A DNA stretch of 44,069 bases from an uncultured Muribaculaceae bacterium (GTDB lineage: Bacteria; Bacteroidota; Bacteroidia; Bacteroidales; Muribaculaceae): the NCBI GenBank assembly GCA_910578035.1, contig CAJTOB010000021.1, forward strand, positions 1 to 44,069, in the 5' to 3' direction. How positions within the stretch are numbered: position 1 is the stretch's first letter; each line of letters opens with the position of its first letter. Both the position numbers and the translations under genes were made by a program. Shown here piece by piece: positions 1 through 8,821 of the stretch. Under the pieces are notes generated by a model. It was not told where the DNA came from. It saw only the letters and a program-made list of their open reading frames with translations, and searched no databases.

Positions 1-346
1 CTGCGGCGGCGCTCAGGATGCCAACAACCTTCCCATCAGCAAGGAAGTTGCCGACACCGCCATGGACTCCGCTACCTGCATCGGCTGCGGCGCATGTGTG
101 GCTGCCTGCAAAAACGGCTCTGCAATGCTCTTCGTATCGGCCAAGGTTAGCCAGTTCGCACTCCTGCCCCAGGGCCAGGTAGAGCGCAAACGTCGCGCCC
201 GCGCCATGGTTGCCAAGATGGACGAACTCGGCTTCGGCAACTGCACCAACACCGGTGCCTGCGCCGCCGAGTGCCCCAAGAACATTCCGCTCAGCAATAT
301 CGCCCGCCTCAACCGCGAGTTTATTGCCGCAAAATGCTCTGAATAA
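1..346 (+). CDS. sdhB: Succinate dehydrogenase/fumarate reductase iron-sulfur subunit (3' end only)
   Basis: The reading frame is open from base 2 and the 5' part lies outside the window. The visible ~114 residues are the C-terminal ferredoxin-like domain. They contain CIGCGACVAAC, a classic 4Fe-4S ligand motif, and a later NTGACAAECPKNIP cysteine cluster for the 3Fe-4S/4Fe-4S centres. In this family the subunit passes electrons between the flavoprotein (SdhA/FrdA) and the membrane cytochrome b on the cytoplasmic face of the inner membrane. In Bacteroidales the complex mainly works as a fumarate reductase. It ends at TAA 344-346, followed by a hairpin. Being last in its usual operon order (C-A-B) agrees with the terminator. 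The family call is firm; sdhB versus frdB naming is a matter of convention. Confidence 0.93.
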   Translation, partial: CGGAQDANNLPISKEVADTAMDSATCIGCGACVAACKNGSAMLFVSAKVSQFALLPQGQVERKRRARAMVAKMDELGFGNCTNTGACAAECPKNIPLSNIARLNREFIAAKCSE

Positions 347-366
347 TACATTTCAACTACAATAAG

Positions 367-398
367 ATAGCGCCCGCCGGAAAATCGGCGGGCGCTAT
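367..398. terminator. Hairpin terminator between convergent sdhB and metH
   Basis: A perfect 13-base inverted repeat (367-379 with 386-398, loop GAAAAT) lies between the sdhB stop (346) and the metH stop (436). The T-tract is weak on both sides, but the position between convergent genes suits a bidirectional terminator. Confidence 0.75.
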
Positions 399-435
399 TA
401 TTGTATTAATACGTGCCTTACGTTCAATTATTTAG

Positions 436-3400
436 TCAGAGAATGAAGTAACGAGAGTGAGGTGCTGCTATATAAAGGCCGGCTACGGAGGACGCAGGGT
501 CGAGAGCGCCGTTTTCGGTCACATGCAGGTCTATCTCGTCGGGCGAAAGCAAGCGCATGAGAGTGTGCATGACTCGCTGATCGGGTAGCGACGGATAGCC
601 GACCGCCGGACGAATGCCGCAATACTTCCCCTGTCTTAATTCTTTGACATCTGCGGTCGTCTCAGGCTCATAAACCCATAGGCTGGCACGAACCTCGCGA
701 TGTAGCCACTCTGAACAAGCTTCGGCGAGACGATCGGCCACAGACTGAGCAAGCAGCGATGCATAATCGTCGCCTGAAGAGGCTGATTTGCCGAGTTCCT
801 CTCTCAAGCGCGAACCTGTAGTCACCGCAAAACAGCCCACAAAGTCATCATATCCTTCCGGAGCCACGAAATCGCTGAGCGACAGACACTCATCGCGGTC
901 TTTCGACGGTTTCTGGCGAGGCGTCGGAATAGTTTCGCCTCCAATTTTGATATTATCGCCATCAGAACAAGCAGGATAAAATGCAACCTGGGCCTCCATT
1001 GCGGCGCCGGCCTCTTCAAGGCGGTCGAGTAGGGCCTCAGCATCCATTTTCAGGCTTTCGGCCTCAGAAGAATCCGGACGCACACGCCAGCAATGATAGA
1101 ATGCCGCATCGTTGAAATACGGACGGATTGCCGCAATCGGAATTTCAGGCATAGTTCGCACACCCGTAAAACTCGGCTTCGTAATCCTGACAGCCGACCA
1201 GTCGACAAGCGGTTTTCGACACTCGCCGCAAAGCTCCTCGCTTTGGCTCTGATTGTATTTCTCGACGAGCACTGCCTGAGAAGCCTTTATTCGCTTCTTT
1301 TCAGCCTCATAGTCTGCAAGAAGGCGATTTGCCGCAACTGGGTCTTTCGACGCGTCGGCCACATGCACCACAAGACCGTCGCCATAAGCAGGCGCAAGCC
1401 GCAGAGCCGTATGGAGTTCCGACGTGGCAGCGCCGCCGACAAACAAGGGGCAATCCACACCGGCCTCGCACAATGCAGCCGCAGCCGTGGCCATCTCGGC
1501 AAGAGAGGGCGATATCAATCCACTGAGACCTATAAACTTAGGCTTGTATTTAAGAGCGGCCTCCACTATAGTGTGAGCTTCAACCTGTACCCCAAGGTCA
1601 ATAACATCGAAGTTATTGCAGCGTAGCACTACAGCCGTAATATTCTTTCCGATATCGTGTACATCGCCCTTCACCGTAGCGAGAAGAAATATGCCTCGCG
1701 AACTGCTCTCCGTGCGTCCGGCTTCGAGCAAAGGCTTCAGAATTTCCACTGCACGGTGCATGGTGCGAGCACTTTTCACCACCTGAGGCAAAAACATCTT
1801 GCCGGTCTCAAACAGACGGCCTATTTCTTCCATTCCCGCCATAAGCGGACCTTCGACAACAGCCTGGGCACTCCCAAAAATGCCGACAGCTTCGTTGAGG
1901 TCGTTCTCAAGGCGACATTCATCGCCGCTTTTAAGAGCGTGAGCAAGGCGCTCGTCCACAGGCAGACTATCAATCGACATCGGGTCGGCACTTACTTCAG
2001 CCACCTTCCTGCCGGCATAGTCGGCGGCAAGCTCCATCAGCCGTTCCGAAGCGTTCTCACGGCGATAAAGCACCACATCTTCTATGCGTTCCAGAAGTTC
2101 GGAGTCTATGTCACCATAAGTCACCTTCGTGCCCGGATCGAGGATTGCCATACTTAGCCCGGCCTTGACTGCATGGTATAAGAAAACCGCATGCATAGCC
2201 TGGCGCAGATAGTTGTTGCCGCGGAAAGCAAACGACAGATTGCTTATGCCTCCGCTGGTCTTCACACTGGGCAGATTCGACTTTATCCAGCCGACGGCAC
2301 GGATAAAATCGAGTGCGTAGCGGTCGTGCTCGCGCATTCCGGTAGCAACTGTCAGCACATTGGGGTCGATTATGATATCGCGCGGCGAAAATCCGCAACG
2401 GCGGGTCAGAATATCGACAGCCCGTGCCGCGATTTCTATCTTTCGTTCATAATCGCAGGCCTGCCCGCGCTCATCGAAGAGCATAACGACCACCGCAGCA
2501 CCATATTGTGCAATTTCAAGAGCCTGACGCACAAATTCTTCTTCGCCGTGTTTCAGCGAAATGGAATTTACCACCGGCTTGCCTCCAACATTCTTCAGAG
2601 CCTCGCGTATCACTTCGAAATCCGACGAATCTATCATCCAGGGCACAGACGCTGTCACCGGGTCCGAGCCGAGCAGACGGAGAAAAGCTACCATCTCGGC
2701 GCGGGCATCGAGAAGCCCGTCGTCCATATTGATATCCAGAATCATAGCGCCGTCAATCACCTGCTTTCGGGCTATCGCAAGCGCTTCCTCTTGATTCTTC
2801 TCATTTATAAGGCGCAGAAACTTACGGCTGCCGGCCACGTTGCAACGTTCGCCTACATTGATAAATCCGCGGTCGTCGGCAAAGGCGTCGAGTCCGGCCA
2901 GCCAAGCACTGTCTTCAACTGCCGGAACGGCTCGCGGCAAGATATTATTCTTGGTCACAAATGCGGCCAGACTGGCTATATGCTCCGGTCCGGTGCCGCA
3001 ACAGCCGCCGACAATATTCACGCAGCCCGACTCGATGAGCGGAACAAGCTCTTCAACGAAAATATCGGGTCCTACGGTGTAATGACCGTCACGGTCGGGA
3101 AGACCGGCATTTGGATAAAATATGATATTAAAAGGAGCTTTAGCTGCAAGACCGCGCAGATGGGCTGCAAGCGATTTCGGGCCGCCTCCGCAGTTAAATC
3201 CTACGGCAAGAGGCTTGAAATGAGCAACTGCCCTCAGAAAAGCCTCCGGAGTATGCCCCGAAAGGAGCCGGCCTGAAGTATCCGACACAGTAATCGACAG
3301 CACCAGAGGCACTTTGCGTCCGAGTGCCGCCATGGCTCTCTGCGAACCTATGCAGGCGGCCTTGAGATTCAGCAAATCGTAGGCAGTTTCTATCAGAAGC

Positions 3401-3951
3401 ATATCGACACCGCCGTCCACAAGACCGCGGGCCTGCTCCTCGTATGCTGCGGCGAGAGTATCGAAATCGACAACACGCCCGGCGGGGTCGTTGACATCGA
3501 CCGACAGCGAGGCCGACATGGCTGTCGGCCCCATCGAACCGGCCACAAAGCGAGGTCGCGAAGTGTCCGCTTCCATCGCACGGCTCACCTCTTCGCAGGC
3601 AATCCGCGCACCGGCACGATTTATCTCCTCCACAAGGTGGACAGTACCGAATTCACGCTGCGACAGCGCATTGGCATTGAATGTATTGGTTTCTATGATG
3701 TCGGCACCGGCGTCAAGATAGCTGCGGTGAACTTCTGCCACCACCTCAGGCCGCGACAGACACAGAATATCGAGATTCGAAACAAGAGGCTGCAGATGAT
3801 TTCTGAACCGACGGCCTCGCACGGCCACTTCGTTGAGGCCCTTGCGCTGAAGCATTACGCCCATAGAGCCGTCGAGCACCAAAACGCGCTTGCACAGTGC
3901 CTCTTCAAGAAGCGCCGTGCAAGCGTCGGGTCCATTATTTTCTATTTGCAT
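436..3951 (-). CDS. metH: Cobalamin-dependent methionine synthase
   Basis: Transfers a methyl group from 5-methyltetrahydrofolate to homocysteine via methylcobalamin in the cytoplasm. The 1171 residues show all four modules. First is a homocysteine/zinc barrel with GFNCGGG and GGCCGTGPEH carrying the three zinc cysteines. Next is a pterin-binding barrel starting at FINVGERCNVAGSRKF. Then comes the B12 cap and Rossmann domain with DVHDIGKN, whose His is the cobalt ligand. Last is the C-terminal AdoMet reactivation domain with RPAVGYPSLPDQ. Start: the frame stays open to 4113, but that extension would overlap metF by about 150 bases and has no family similarity. The ATG at 3949-3951, 11 bases after the metF stop, gives the normal N-terminus. 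It is the last gene of metY-metF-metH. Full length, with no missing key residue seen. Confidence 0.97.
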   Translation of the reverse strand: MQIENNGPDACTALLEEALCKRVLVLDGSMGVMLQRKGLNEVAVRGRRFRNHLQPLVSNLDILCLSRPEVVAEVHRSYLDAGADIIETNTFNANALSQREFGTVHLVEEINRAGARIACEEVSRAMEADTSRPRFVAGSMGPTAMSASLSVDVNDPAGRVVDFDTLAAAYEEQARGLVDGGVDMLLIETAYDLLNLKAACIGSQRAMAALGRKVPLVLSITVSDTSGRLLSGHTPEAFLRAVAHFKPLAVGFNCGGGPKSLAAHLRGLAAKAPFNIIFYPNAGLPDRDGHYTVGPDIFVEELVPLIESGCVNIVGGCCGTGPEHIASLAAFVTKNNILPRAVPAVEDSAWLAGLDAFADDRGFINVGERCNVAGSRKFLRLINEKNQEEALAIARKQVIDGAMILDINMDDGLLDARAEMVAFLRLLGSDPVTASVPWMIDSSDFEVIREALKNVGGKPVVNSISLKHGEEEFVRQALEIAQYGAAVVVMLFDERGQACDYERKIEIAARAVDILTRRCGFSPRDIIIDPNVLTVATGMREHDRYALDFIRAVGWIKSNLPSVKTSGGISNLSFAFRGNNYLRQAMHAVFLYHAVKAGLSMAILDPGTKVTYGDIDSELLERIEDVVLYRRENASERLMELAADYAGRKVAEVSADPMSIDSLPVDERLAHALKSGDECRLENDLNEAVGIFGSAQAVVEGPLMAGMEEIGRLFETGKMFLPQVVKSARTMHRAVEILKPLLEAGRTESSSRGIFLLATVKGDVHDIGKNITAVVLRCNNFDVIDLGVQVEAHTIVEAALKYKPKFIGLSGLISPSLAEMATAAAALCEAGVDCPLFVGGAATSELHTALRLAPAYGDGLVVHVADASKDPVAANRLLADYEAEKKRIKASQAVLVEKYNQSQSEELCGECRKPLVDWSAVRITKPSFTGVRTMPEIPIAAIRPYFNDAAFYHCWRVRPDSSEAESLKMDAEALLDRLEEAGAAMEAQVAFYPACSDGDNIKIGGETIPTPRQKPSKDRDECLSLSDFVAPEGYDDFVGCFAVTTGSRLREELGKSASSGDDYASLLAQSVADRLAEACSEWLHREVRASLWVYEPETTADVKELRQGKYCGIRPAVGYPSLPDQRVMHTLMRLLSPDEIDLHVTENGALDPASSVAGLYIAAPHSRYFIL

Positions 3952-3962
3952 ATATCTTTCTG

Positions 3963-4919
3963 TCAATAAACTTCTTTTGCAATTCGAGCCACACTCTGCA
4001 CGGCATGCATGGCATAAAAGTGAATACTCGGCACCGCTGCCGCTTTCAGTTCGCGGGCCTGAGCTATGGCCCACTCCACACCGACCTCGCGGACATCTTC
4101 GTCGGTTTTGCACTGAAGAAGGCGCTCGGCAAGCACCGGCGGAAGGTCTATGTGGAAAACACGCGGGATAAGAGATAGCTGTCTGAGCGAGGTCAACGGC
4201 TTGATACCCGGCACGATGGGCACCGTAATACCAGACTCACGCGCACGCTTCACGAAGTCGAAATACTTCTCGTTGTCGAAAAACATCTGAGTTACCACAT
4301 ACGACGCTCCGGCATCGACCTTATGCTTGAGGTTGATGAGGTCTATTTGCGCATTCATGGCCTCCTCGTGTTTCTCGGGGTAGCCTGCCACGCCGAAAGT
4401 GAAAGGCGGAAACACAGGTTCGGCTTCTGTGCCGTCGGCCATAATGCCACGGTTGAAATCGACAATCTGGTCGGCAAGCGATGCGGCATGCTCATGTCCG
4501 TCGGGGTCGCATATGAAAGTAGAGGCACTGCGCTCGCGGTCACCCCGAAGCACAAGTATATCGTTTATGCCCAGATAGGAAAGGTCTATAAGCTGGTCTT
4601 CAATCTCACGACGGCTATATTCGCCACAGATAATATGCGGTACAGGGCGAACACCGTAGCGCTCGCGGATAACAGCGGCGATGGCAACGGTGCCCGGACG
4701 GCGGCGCGACGTGGCCTGGCGATAGCTGCCGCCCCCAATGTGGCGATAAGTCACCTCGGTGCGGTGCGTGGTGATATTGATATAAGCCGGATTAAACTCC
4801 ACAAGACGGTCTAAATCAGCATAGGTATTGTTGATACTCTTGCCGCGGAGCGGAGGAAGAATCTCAAACGAGAATGCCGTCGGGTGTTCCGAGGCGAGAA
4901 AAGAAGCTACACTCTCCAT
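3963..4919 (-). CDS. metF: Methylenetetrahydrofolate reductase
   Basis: Reduces 5,10-methylene-THF to 5-methyl-THF with an FAD cofactor, supplying the methyl donor for MetH encoded just downstream. The 318 residues match the compact bacterial MetF barrel. The N-terminal FSFEILPPLRGKS carries the catalytic glutamate. It also has HIICGEYSRREIEDQL, the LVLRGDR flavin-binding segment, and QMFFDNEKYFDFV near the substrate pocket. The start ATG (4917-4919) lies 2 bases after the metY stop and the stop (3963-3965) is 11 bases before metH. The three genes therefore appear to be one transcript, probably translationally coupled at the metY-metF joint. No start conflict and no anomalies seen. Confidence 0.97.
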   Translation of the reverse strand: MESVASFLASEHPTAFSFEILPPLRGKSINNTYADLDRLVEFNPAYINITTHRTEVTYRHIGGGSYRQATSRRRPGTVAIAAVIRERYGVRPVPHIICGEYSRREIEDQLIDLSYLGINDILVLRGDRERSASTFICDPDGHEHAASLADQIVDFNRGIMADGTEAEPVFPPFTFGVAGYPEKHEEAMNAQIDLINLKHKVDAGASYVVTQMFFDNEKYFDFVKRARESGITVPIVPGIKPLTSLRQLSLIPRVFHIDLPPVLAERLLQCKTDEDVREVGVEWAIAQARELKAAAVPSIHFYAMHAVQSVARIAKEVY

Positions 4920-4921
4920 AA

Positions 4922-6211
4922 TCAGATAGTTTCGAGAGCCTGACGCAGGTCGTTGATAAGATCGTCGGCATTTTCAATGCCTATGCTCAGGCGTATTGTC
5001 GACGGGGTTATATGAGCCTCGGCAAGTTCGGCCTCGTTCATCTGCGAGTGCGTGGTCGTGGCAGGGTGTATAACCAGACTCTTGGCGTCAGCCACATTAG
5101 CCAGAAGTGAGAAAATCTTCAGATTATCAATAAATTTCCATGCGGCGTCCTTGCCACCCTTGATTTCGAAAGTGAAGATACTTCCAGCACCGTTGGGGAA
5201 ATATTTCTTATAAAGCTCATGGTCGCGGTGCGACGGAAGCGCAGGATGGCTCACACTCGCCACCTTCGGGTGCGAGGCAAGGAAATCCACAACCTTAAGA
5301 GCATTCTCCACATGACGCTCCACACGAAGCGACAGCGTCTCAAGGCCTTGAAGGAGCATGAAGACATTGAATGGCGAAATGGCCGCACCCTCGTCGCGAA
5401 GCACAACGGCGCGAATGCGGGTGGCAAACGGTGCATCGGGGGCGGCGTCGCAGAACACCGCGCCATGGTAGTTCGGATCGGGCTTGGCAAGAGTCGGGTA
5501 TTTGTCGGCATGAGCCTTATAATCGAACTTGCCGCCATCAACCAGCACGCCGCCGAGCGACGTGCCGTGTCCGCCGATGAATTTTGTAGCCGAATGAACC
5601 ACAATATCCGCTCCGTGCTCCAGCGGCCGGATAAGATAGGGCGTGCCGAAAGTATTGTCTATTATAAAGATAGTGTCGTGAGCATGAGCTATTTCGGCCA
5701 CGCGCTCTATATTGGTCACATCGCTGTTGGGGTTGCCGAACGTCTCACCATAGACCACCTTGGTATTCGGACGGAACGCACGCTCTATTGCGTCGGAATC
5801 GTTGAAGTCTACAATTGTATATTCAATACCACGCGCCGACAGATTATTGACTATCAAATTATAAGAACCGCCATAGAGGTTATCGGCAGCAATGATATGG
5901 TCGCCGGGAGCGAGCACATTCTCCAAAGCATAGGTCACTGCGGCCGCACCAGAAGCAAGAGCGATTGCTCCAGTACCGCCTTCGAGAGCCGCCATACGGT
6001 TTTCAAACACCTCCTGAGTAGGATTCGTAAGGCGACCGTAGATGTTGCCCGGGTCGCGAAGCGCAAAGCGGTCGGCGGCGTGGGCAGCACTATCGAACAC
6101 GTATGCTGCTGTCTGATAAATAGGAACCGCACGGGCGCCCGTTGCGCTATCGGGTTTTTCCTGACCGGCATGTACCTGTAGGGTCTCGAAGTGGAGTTTA
6201 TTATCGCTCAT
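4922..6211 (-). CDS. metY: O-acetylhomoserine sulfhydrylase (Cys/Met metabolism PLP enzyme)
   Basis: Makes homocysteine from O-acetylhomoserine and sulfide, feeding MetH. The 429 residues match the longer MetY subgroup; cystathionine gamma-synthases are nearer 380-400. The N-terminal FETLQVHAGQ is typical of MetY. IYGRLTNPTQEVFENR is the phosphate/neighbour-subunit loop. IIDNTFGTPYLIRPLEHGADIV precedes the PLP lysine in HSATKFIGGHG. It is first in the metY-metF-metH operon, with a Bacteroidota promoter 33 bases upstream and an Lrp-type regulator transcribed divergently. A short leader leaves no space for a SAM riboswitch. Confusion with related PLP enzymes (MetB, MdeA) is possible but less likely given the start motif and operon. 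Confidence 0.93.
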   Translation of the reverse strand: MSDNKLHFETLQVHAGQEKPDSATGARAVPIYQTAAYVFDSAAHAADRFALRDPGNIYGRLTNPTQEVFENRMAALEGGTGAIALASGAAAVTYALENVLAPGDHIIAADNLYGGSYNLIVNNLSARGIEYTIVDFNDSDAIERAFRPNTKVVYGETFGNPNSDVTNIERVAEIAHAHDTIFIIDNTFGTPYLIRPLEHGADIVVHSATKFIGGHGTSLGGVLVDGGKFDYKAHADKYPTLAKPDPNYHGAVFCDAAPDAPFATRIRAVVLRDEGAAISPFNVFMLLQGLETLSLRVERHVENALKVVDFLASHPKVASVSHPALPSHRDHELYKKYFPNGAGSIFTFEIKGGKDAAWKFIDNLKIFSLLANVADAKSLVIHPATTTHSQMNEAELAEAHITPSTIRLSIGIENADDLINDLRQALETI

Positions 6212-6243
6212 ATTGTTGTGTCTGTTATTTCATTTTTGCGATA

Positions 6244-6272
6244 CAAAATTAGCTCAAAGAGTTATTCATTCC
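6244..6272 (-). promoter_or_regulatory. Promoter of metY-metF-metH
   Basis: On the minus strand TAATTTTG (6244-6251) matches the Bacteroidota -7 consensus TAnnTTTG, and a TTG-type -33 element lies about 20 bases further upstream (near 6272). The predicted leader to metY is about 25-30 bases. Confidence 0.65.
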
Positions 6273-6321
6273 AATAATATTTCATAATACAGAACAAACA
6301 CATCGTTTTATGCGAAATAAT

Positions 6322-6353
6322 ATTGCATATATTCTACATTTAACCTAATTTTG
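6322..6353 (+). promoter_or_regulatory. Promoter of the Lrp/AsnC regulator
   Basis: ATTG (6322-6325) and TAATTTTG (6346-6353) are spaced 20 bases apart and fit the -33/-7 pattern of Bacteroidota. It faces away from the metY promoter; about 50 AT-rich bases separate the two -33 elements and could hold a shared operator. Confidence 0.65.
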
Positions 6354-6376
6354 CCGTAAAACAAGAACATTTGAAT

Positions 6377-6850
6377 ATGAGCGAAAACGACAACACCATC
6401 CTCGACACTACCGACATCGACATTCTCCGCGAACTGCAAAAGGACAGCCGCTTATCGGTGAGGCAACTGTCGGCACGCGTACACCGCTCGCCGACACCCG
6501 TATTCGAACGCCTCCGAAGGCTGGAGAACAGCGGCGTAATCCGAGGCTACACAACCCTCCTCGACCTCGACAAGATAGGCCGCGGTTTTATGGTGATGTG
6601 CAGTGTGCGCCTGCGCCACATCAACACAGAGATACATGTTAATTTTGCAGAAGAAGTCGGAAAAATGCCGGAAGTAACTGAATGCTACAACGTTTCCGGC
6701 GCGTTCGACTACATGCTCAAAGTACAGGTCCCCGACATGAAAAGCTACCGCCGGTTTGTGACCGAACGGCTCGGCCGCCTCGACATGCTCGACTCCGTGC
6801 AGAGCTTCTTTGTAATGGAAACCATCAAAGCCGTGCCCGTAATCGTATGA
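6377..6850 (+). CDS. Lrp/AsnC-family transcriptional regulator
   Basis: A 157-residue DNA-binding protein. Residues ~10-60 form the winged helix-turn-helix (DIDILRELQKDSRLSVRQLS then SPTPVFERLRRLENSGVI). The rest is the RAM/AsnC effector-binding domain, with TECYNVSGAFDYMLKVQV. Family members bind amino acids or related metabolites and assemble as dimers or octamers. The frame opens at TTG 6371, but ATG 6377 gives the normal Lrp start. Divergent placement from metY, with a shared promoter region, suggests it controls methionine synthesis and itself; that is inference. No gene symbol is given because paralogues cannot be told apart from sequence alone. Confidence 0.9.
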   Translation: MSENDNTILDTTDIDILRELQKDSRLSVRQLSARVHRSPTPVFERLRRLENSGVIRGYTTLLDLDKIGRGFMVMCSVRLRHINTEIHVNFAEEVGKMPEVTECYNVSGAFDYMLKVQVPDMKSYRRFVTERLGRLDMLDSVQSFFVMETIKAVPVIV

Positions 6851-6863
6851 TATTTCGACATTT

Positions 6864-6895
6864 TTTGTTTTTTTAATATTTATTACGTACCTTTG
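6864..6895 (+). promoter_or_regulatory. Promoter of the SulP transporter gene
   Basis: TTTG (6864-6867) and TACCTTTG (6888-6895) are 20 bases apart, an excellent match to the Bacteroidota -33/-7 pattern. The start codon is at 6938, giving a leader of about 35-40 bases. Confidence 0.75.
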
Positions 6896-6937
6896 CGGCG
6901 GTTTCAAAGATTATATAATAAGGTTCGTTTCCACATT

Positions 6938-8677
6938 ATGGGTATTAACACCACAGCCGCATCAAAATTCGGCTCCGCAATTGATTTTCGTCCAAAACTC
7001 TTCTCGTCACTAAAAAACTACAATGCCGAACGCCTCAAAGCCGACATCATTGCCGGCATCGTGGTCGGCATCGTCGCTCTGCCTCTTGCCATAGCATTCG
7101 GTATCGCTTCCGGTGTCAATCCGTCTATCGGTCTGATAACAGCTATCATCGGCGGCTTCATCGTATCGTTCCTCGGAGGCAGCACCGTGCAGATTGGCGG
7201 CCCGACGGGAGCATTCATCGTCATCGTATATAACATCATTGCACAGTTCGGCCTTCACGGCCTCGCTATTGCCACATTCATGGCCGGCGTCATTCTCGTG
7301 CTCATGGGTCTCTTCCGTCTCGGCACCGTCATCAAATTCATACCCTACCCTATTGTGGTCGGATTTACAGCCGGTATCGCCCTGACAATCTTCTCCACAC
7401 AGATCAATGACTTCTTCGGCATGGGTCTGCGCGATATTCCCGGCCAGTTCATACCCAAATGGGGCATGTATCTGAGCAATTTCGGCTCCATATCGCTGCC
7501 TGCACTGGCGACATCGATCGTTTCCCTCCTTATTATAATACTAACGCCGAAAATATCGAAGAAACTCCCCGGCGCACTCATCGCCATCATACTCGTCACC
7601 GCCGGCACATATGTCCTCGGCCTGTGCTGCGACTGGTTCCATGTCGAGACCATCGGCGACCGCTTCGGCACAATGCCCACCGACATACCGCAGCCCCACG
7701 GCTTCGCCATCAATATGGCAACCATCAACATGCTGCTCCCCTCGGCCTTCACCATCGCAGTTCTCGGCGCCATCGAGAGCCTACTGTCGGCTACCGTAGC
7801 CGACGGTGTCACCGGCTCACGCACCAACAGCAACACCGAGCTCATCGGCCAGGGCATAGCCAATATCACTGTGCCCTTCTTCGGCGGCATACCCGTGACC
7901 GGCGCCATAGCCCGCACCATGACCAACATCACCAACGGCGGCCGCACACCCGTAGCCGGAATCGTGCATGCCCTGGTGCTGCTCCTCATATTCCTCTTTG
8001 CAATGCCCCTTATCAACTATGTGCCGATGGCATGCCTTGCAGCCGTCCTCATGGTCGTAGCATATAATATGAGCGGCTGGCGCACAATCATCGGTATATT
8101 CCACGCACCCAAAAGCGACATATCCGTTCTGATAGTGACATTCCTCCTCACTGTGATATTCGACCTCACTATCGCAATCGAAATCGGCCTCCTGCTGGCT
8201 GTGGTTCTCTTCCTGCGCCGCGTCACAGAAAATACCGAAATCAAAGTCTACTCCGAACAGCTCGACGTTGCCGAAGGAACCGACCTCAGCAACCACGAAG
8301 TCCTCAATGTGGCCCGCGGCGTGAGCGTCTACGAAATCGACGGCCCGTTCTTCTTCGGCGTAGCTACGAAATTCGACGAAATGATGCGCTCAACCATGGC
8401 CGACAAGCCTATTGTACGCATCATACGCATGCGAAAGGTATCATTTATCGACGCAACAGGCCTCCACAACCTCGAGCTACTCATCAAATCGTCGCAGAAA
8501 GAGGGAATCCACGTCGTCCTCTCCGGCGTCCGAGACAACGTACGTCAGGTGCTCGAACATGCCGGTATCGACCGCCTCATTGGCAGCGACCATATATGCG
8601 ACCATATCGACAAAGCCGTCGTTATGGCAAACCTGATAGCCGCAGACAGCCGCAATCCCTACAAAATGCAACAATAG
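6938..8677 (+). CDS. SulP-family anion transporter with STAS domain
   Basis: Inner-membrane permease of 579 residues. The N-terminal two thirds hold roughly 10-14 hydrophobic segments with SulP signatures: DIIAGIVVGIVALPLAIAFG, GGPTGAFIVIVYN and a conserved GSRTNSNTELIGQGIAN loop. Residues ~450-570 are a cytoplasmic STAS domain (IRMRKVSFIDATGLHNLE, like anti-sigma antagonists). Family members carry sulfate, bicarbonate, fumarate or other anions, so the substrate is not decided here. The frame starts earlier (6893), but that would begin inside the promoter; ATG 6938 is preferred. A terminator follows directly. The gene is monocistronic. Confidence 0.92.
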   Translation: MGINTTAASKFGSAIDFRPKLFSSLKNYNAERLKADIIAGIVVGIVALPLAIAFGIASGVNPSIGLITAIIGGFIVSFLGGSTVQIGGPTGAFIVIVYNIIAQFGLHGLAIATFMAGVILVLMGLFRLGTVIKFIPYPIVVGFTAGIALTIFSTQINDFFGMGLRDIPGQFIPKWGMYLSNFGSISLPALATSIVSLLIIILTPKISKKLPGALIAIILVTAGTYVLGLCCDWFHVETIGDRFGTMPTDIPQPHGFAINMATINMLLPSAFTIAVLGAIESLLSATVADGVTGSRTNSNTELIGQGIANITVPFFGGIPVTGAIARTMTNITNGGRTPVAGIVHALVLLLIFLFAMPLINYVPMACLAAVLMVVAYNMSGWRTIIGIFHAPKSDISVLIVTFLLTVIFDLTIAIEIGLLLAVVLFLRRVTENTEIKVYSEQLDVAEGTDLSNHEVLNVARGVSVYEIDGPFFFGVATKFDEMMRSTMADKPIVRIIRMRKVSFIDATGLHNLELLIKSSQKEGIHVVLSGVRDNVRQVLEHAGIDRLIGSDHICDHIDKAVVMANLIAADSRNPYKMQQ

Positions 8678-8686
8678 ACTTCTGTG

Positions 8687-8717
8687 AAACGGCCAATTGT
8701 TAAATAATTGGCCGTTT
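8687..8717 (+). terminator. Terminator of the SulP gene
   Basis: A 12-base perfect inverted repeat (8687-8698 with 8706-8717) with a 7-base loop lies 9 bases after the stop codon; its 3' arm ends in TTT. Confidence 0.85.
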
Positions 8718-8739
8718 TCTGAAAAAAAGAACCTTAAAA

Positions 8740-8771
8740 TTTGTGAGGAAAAAAAAAACGGCTTACCTTTG
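8740..8771 (+). promoter_or_regulatory. Promoter of the small DSCC lipoprotein gene
   Basis: TTTG (8740-8743) and TACCTTTG (8764-8771), spaced 20 bases, match the -33/-7 pattern closely. The leader is about 45 bases. Confidence 0.78.
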
Positions 8772-8821
8772 TGGCGTTTTTGAAAGCAAACAATTGTTTT
8801 ATTACTAAATCAAAACACAAA

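Noticed and set aside
2191..3276. 361-codon open frame on the plus strand inside metH
   Set aside because: It is antisense to the well-conserved methionine synthase and its translation has no recognisable family; a by-product of GC-rich codon use.
3952..4113. Upstream extension of metH to 4113
   Set aside because: It overlaps metF by about 150 bases and its residues are unlike MetH; the ATG at 3951 restores normal spacing.
6212..6243. SAM riboswitch before metY
   Set aside because: The leader is only about 30 bases and shows no conserved SAM aptamer blocks.
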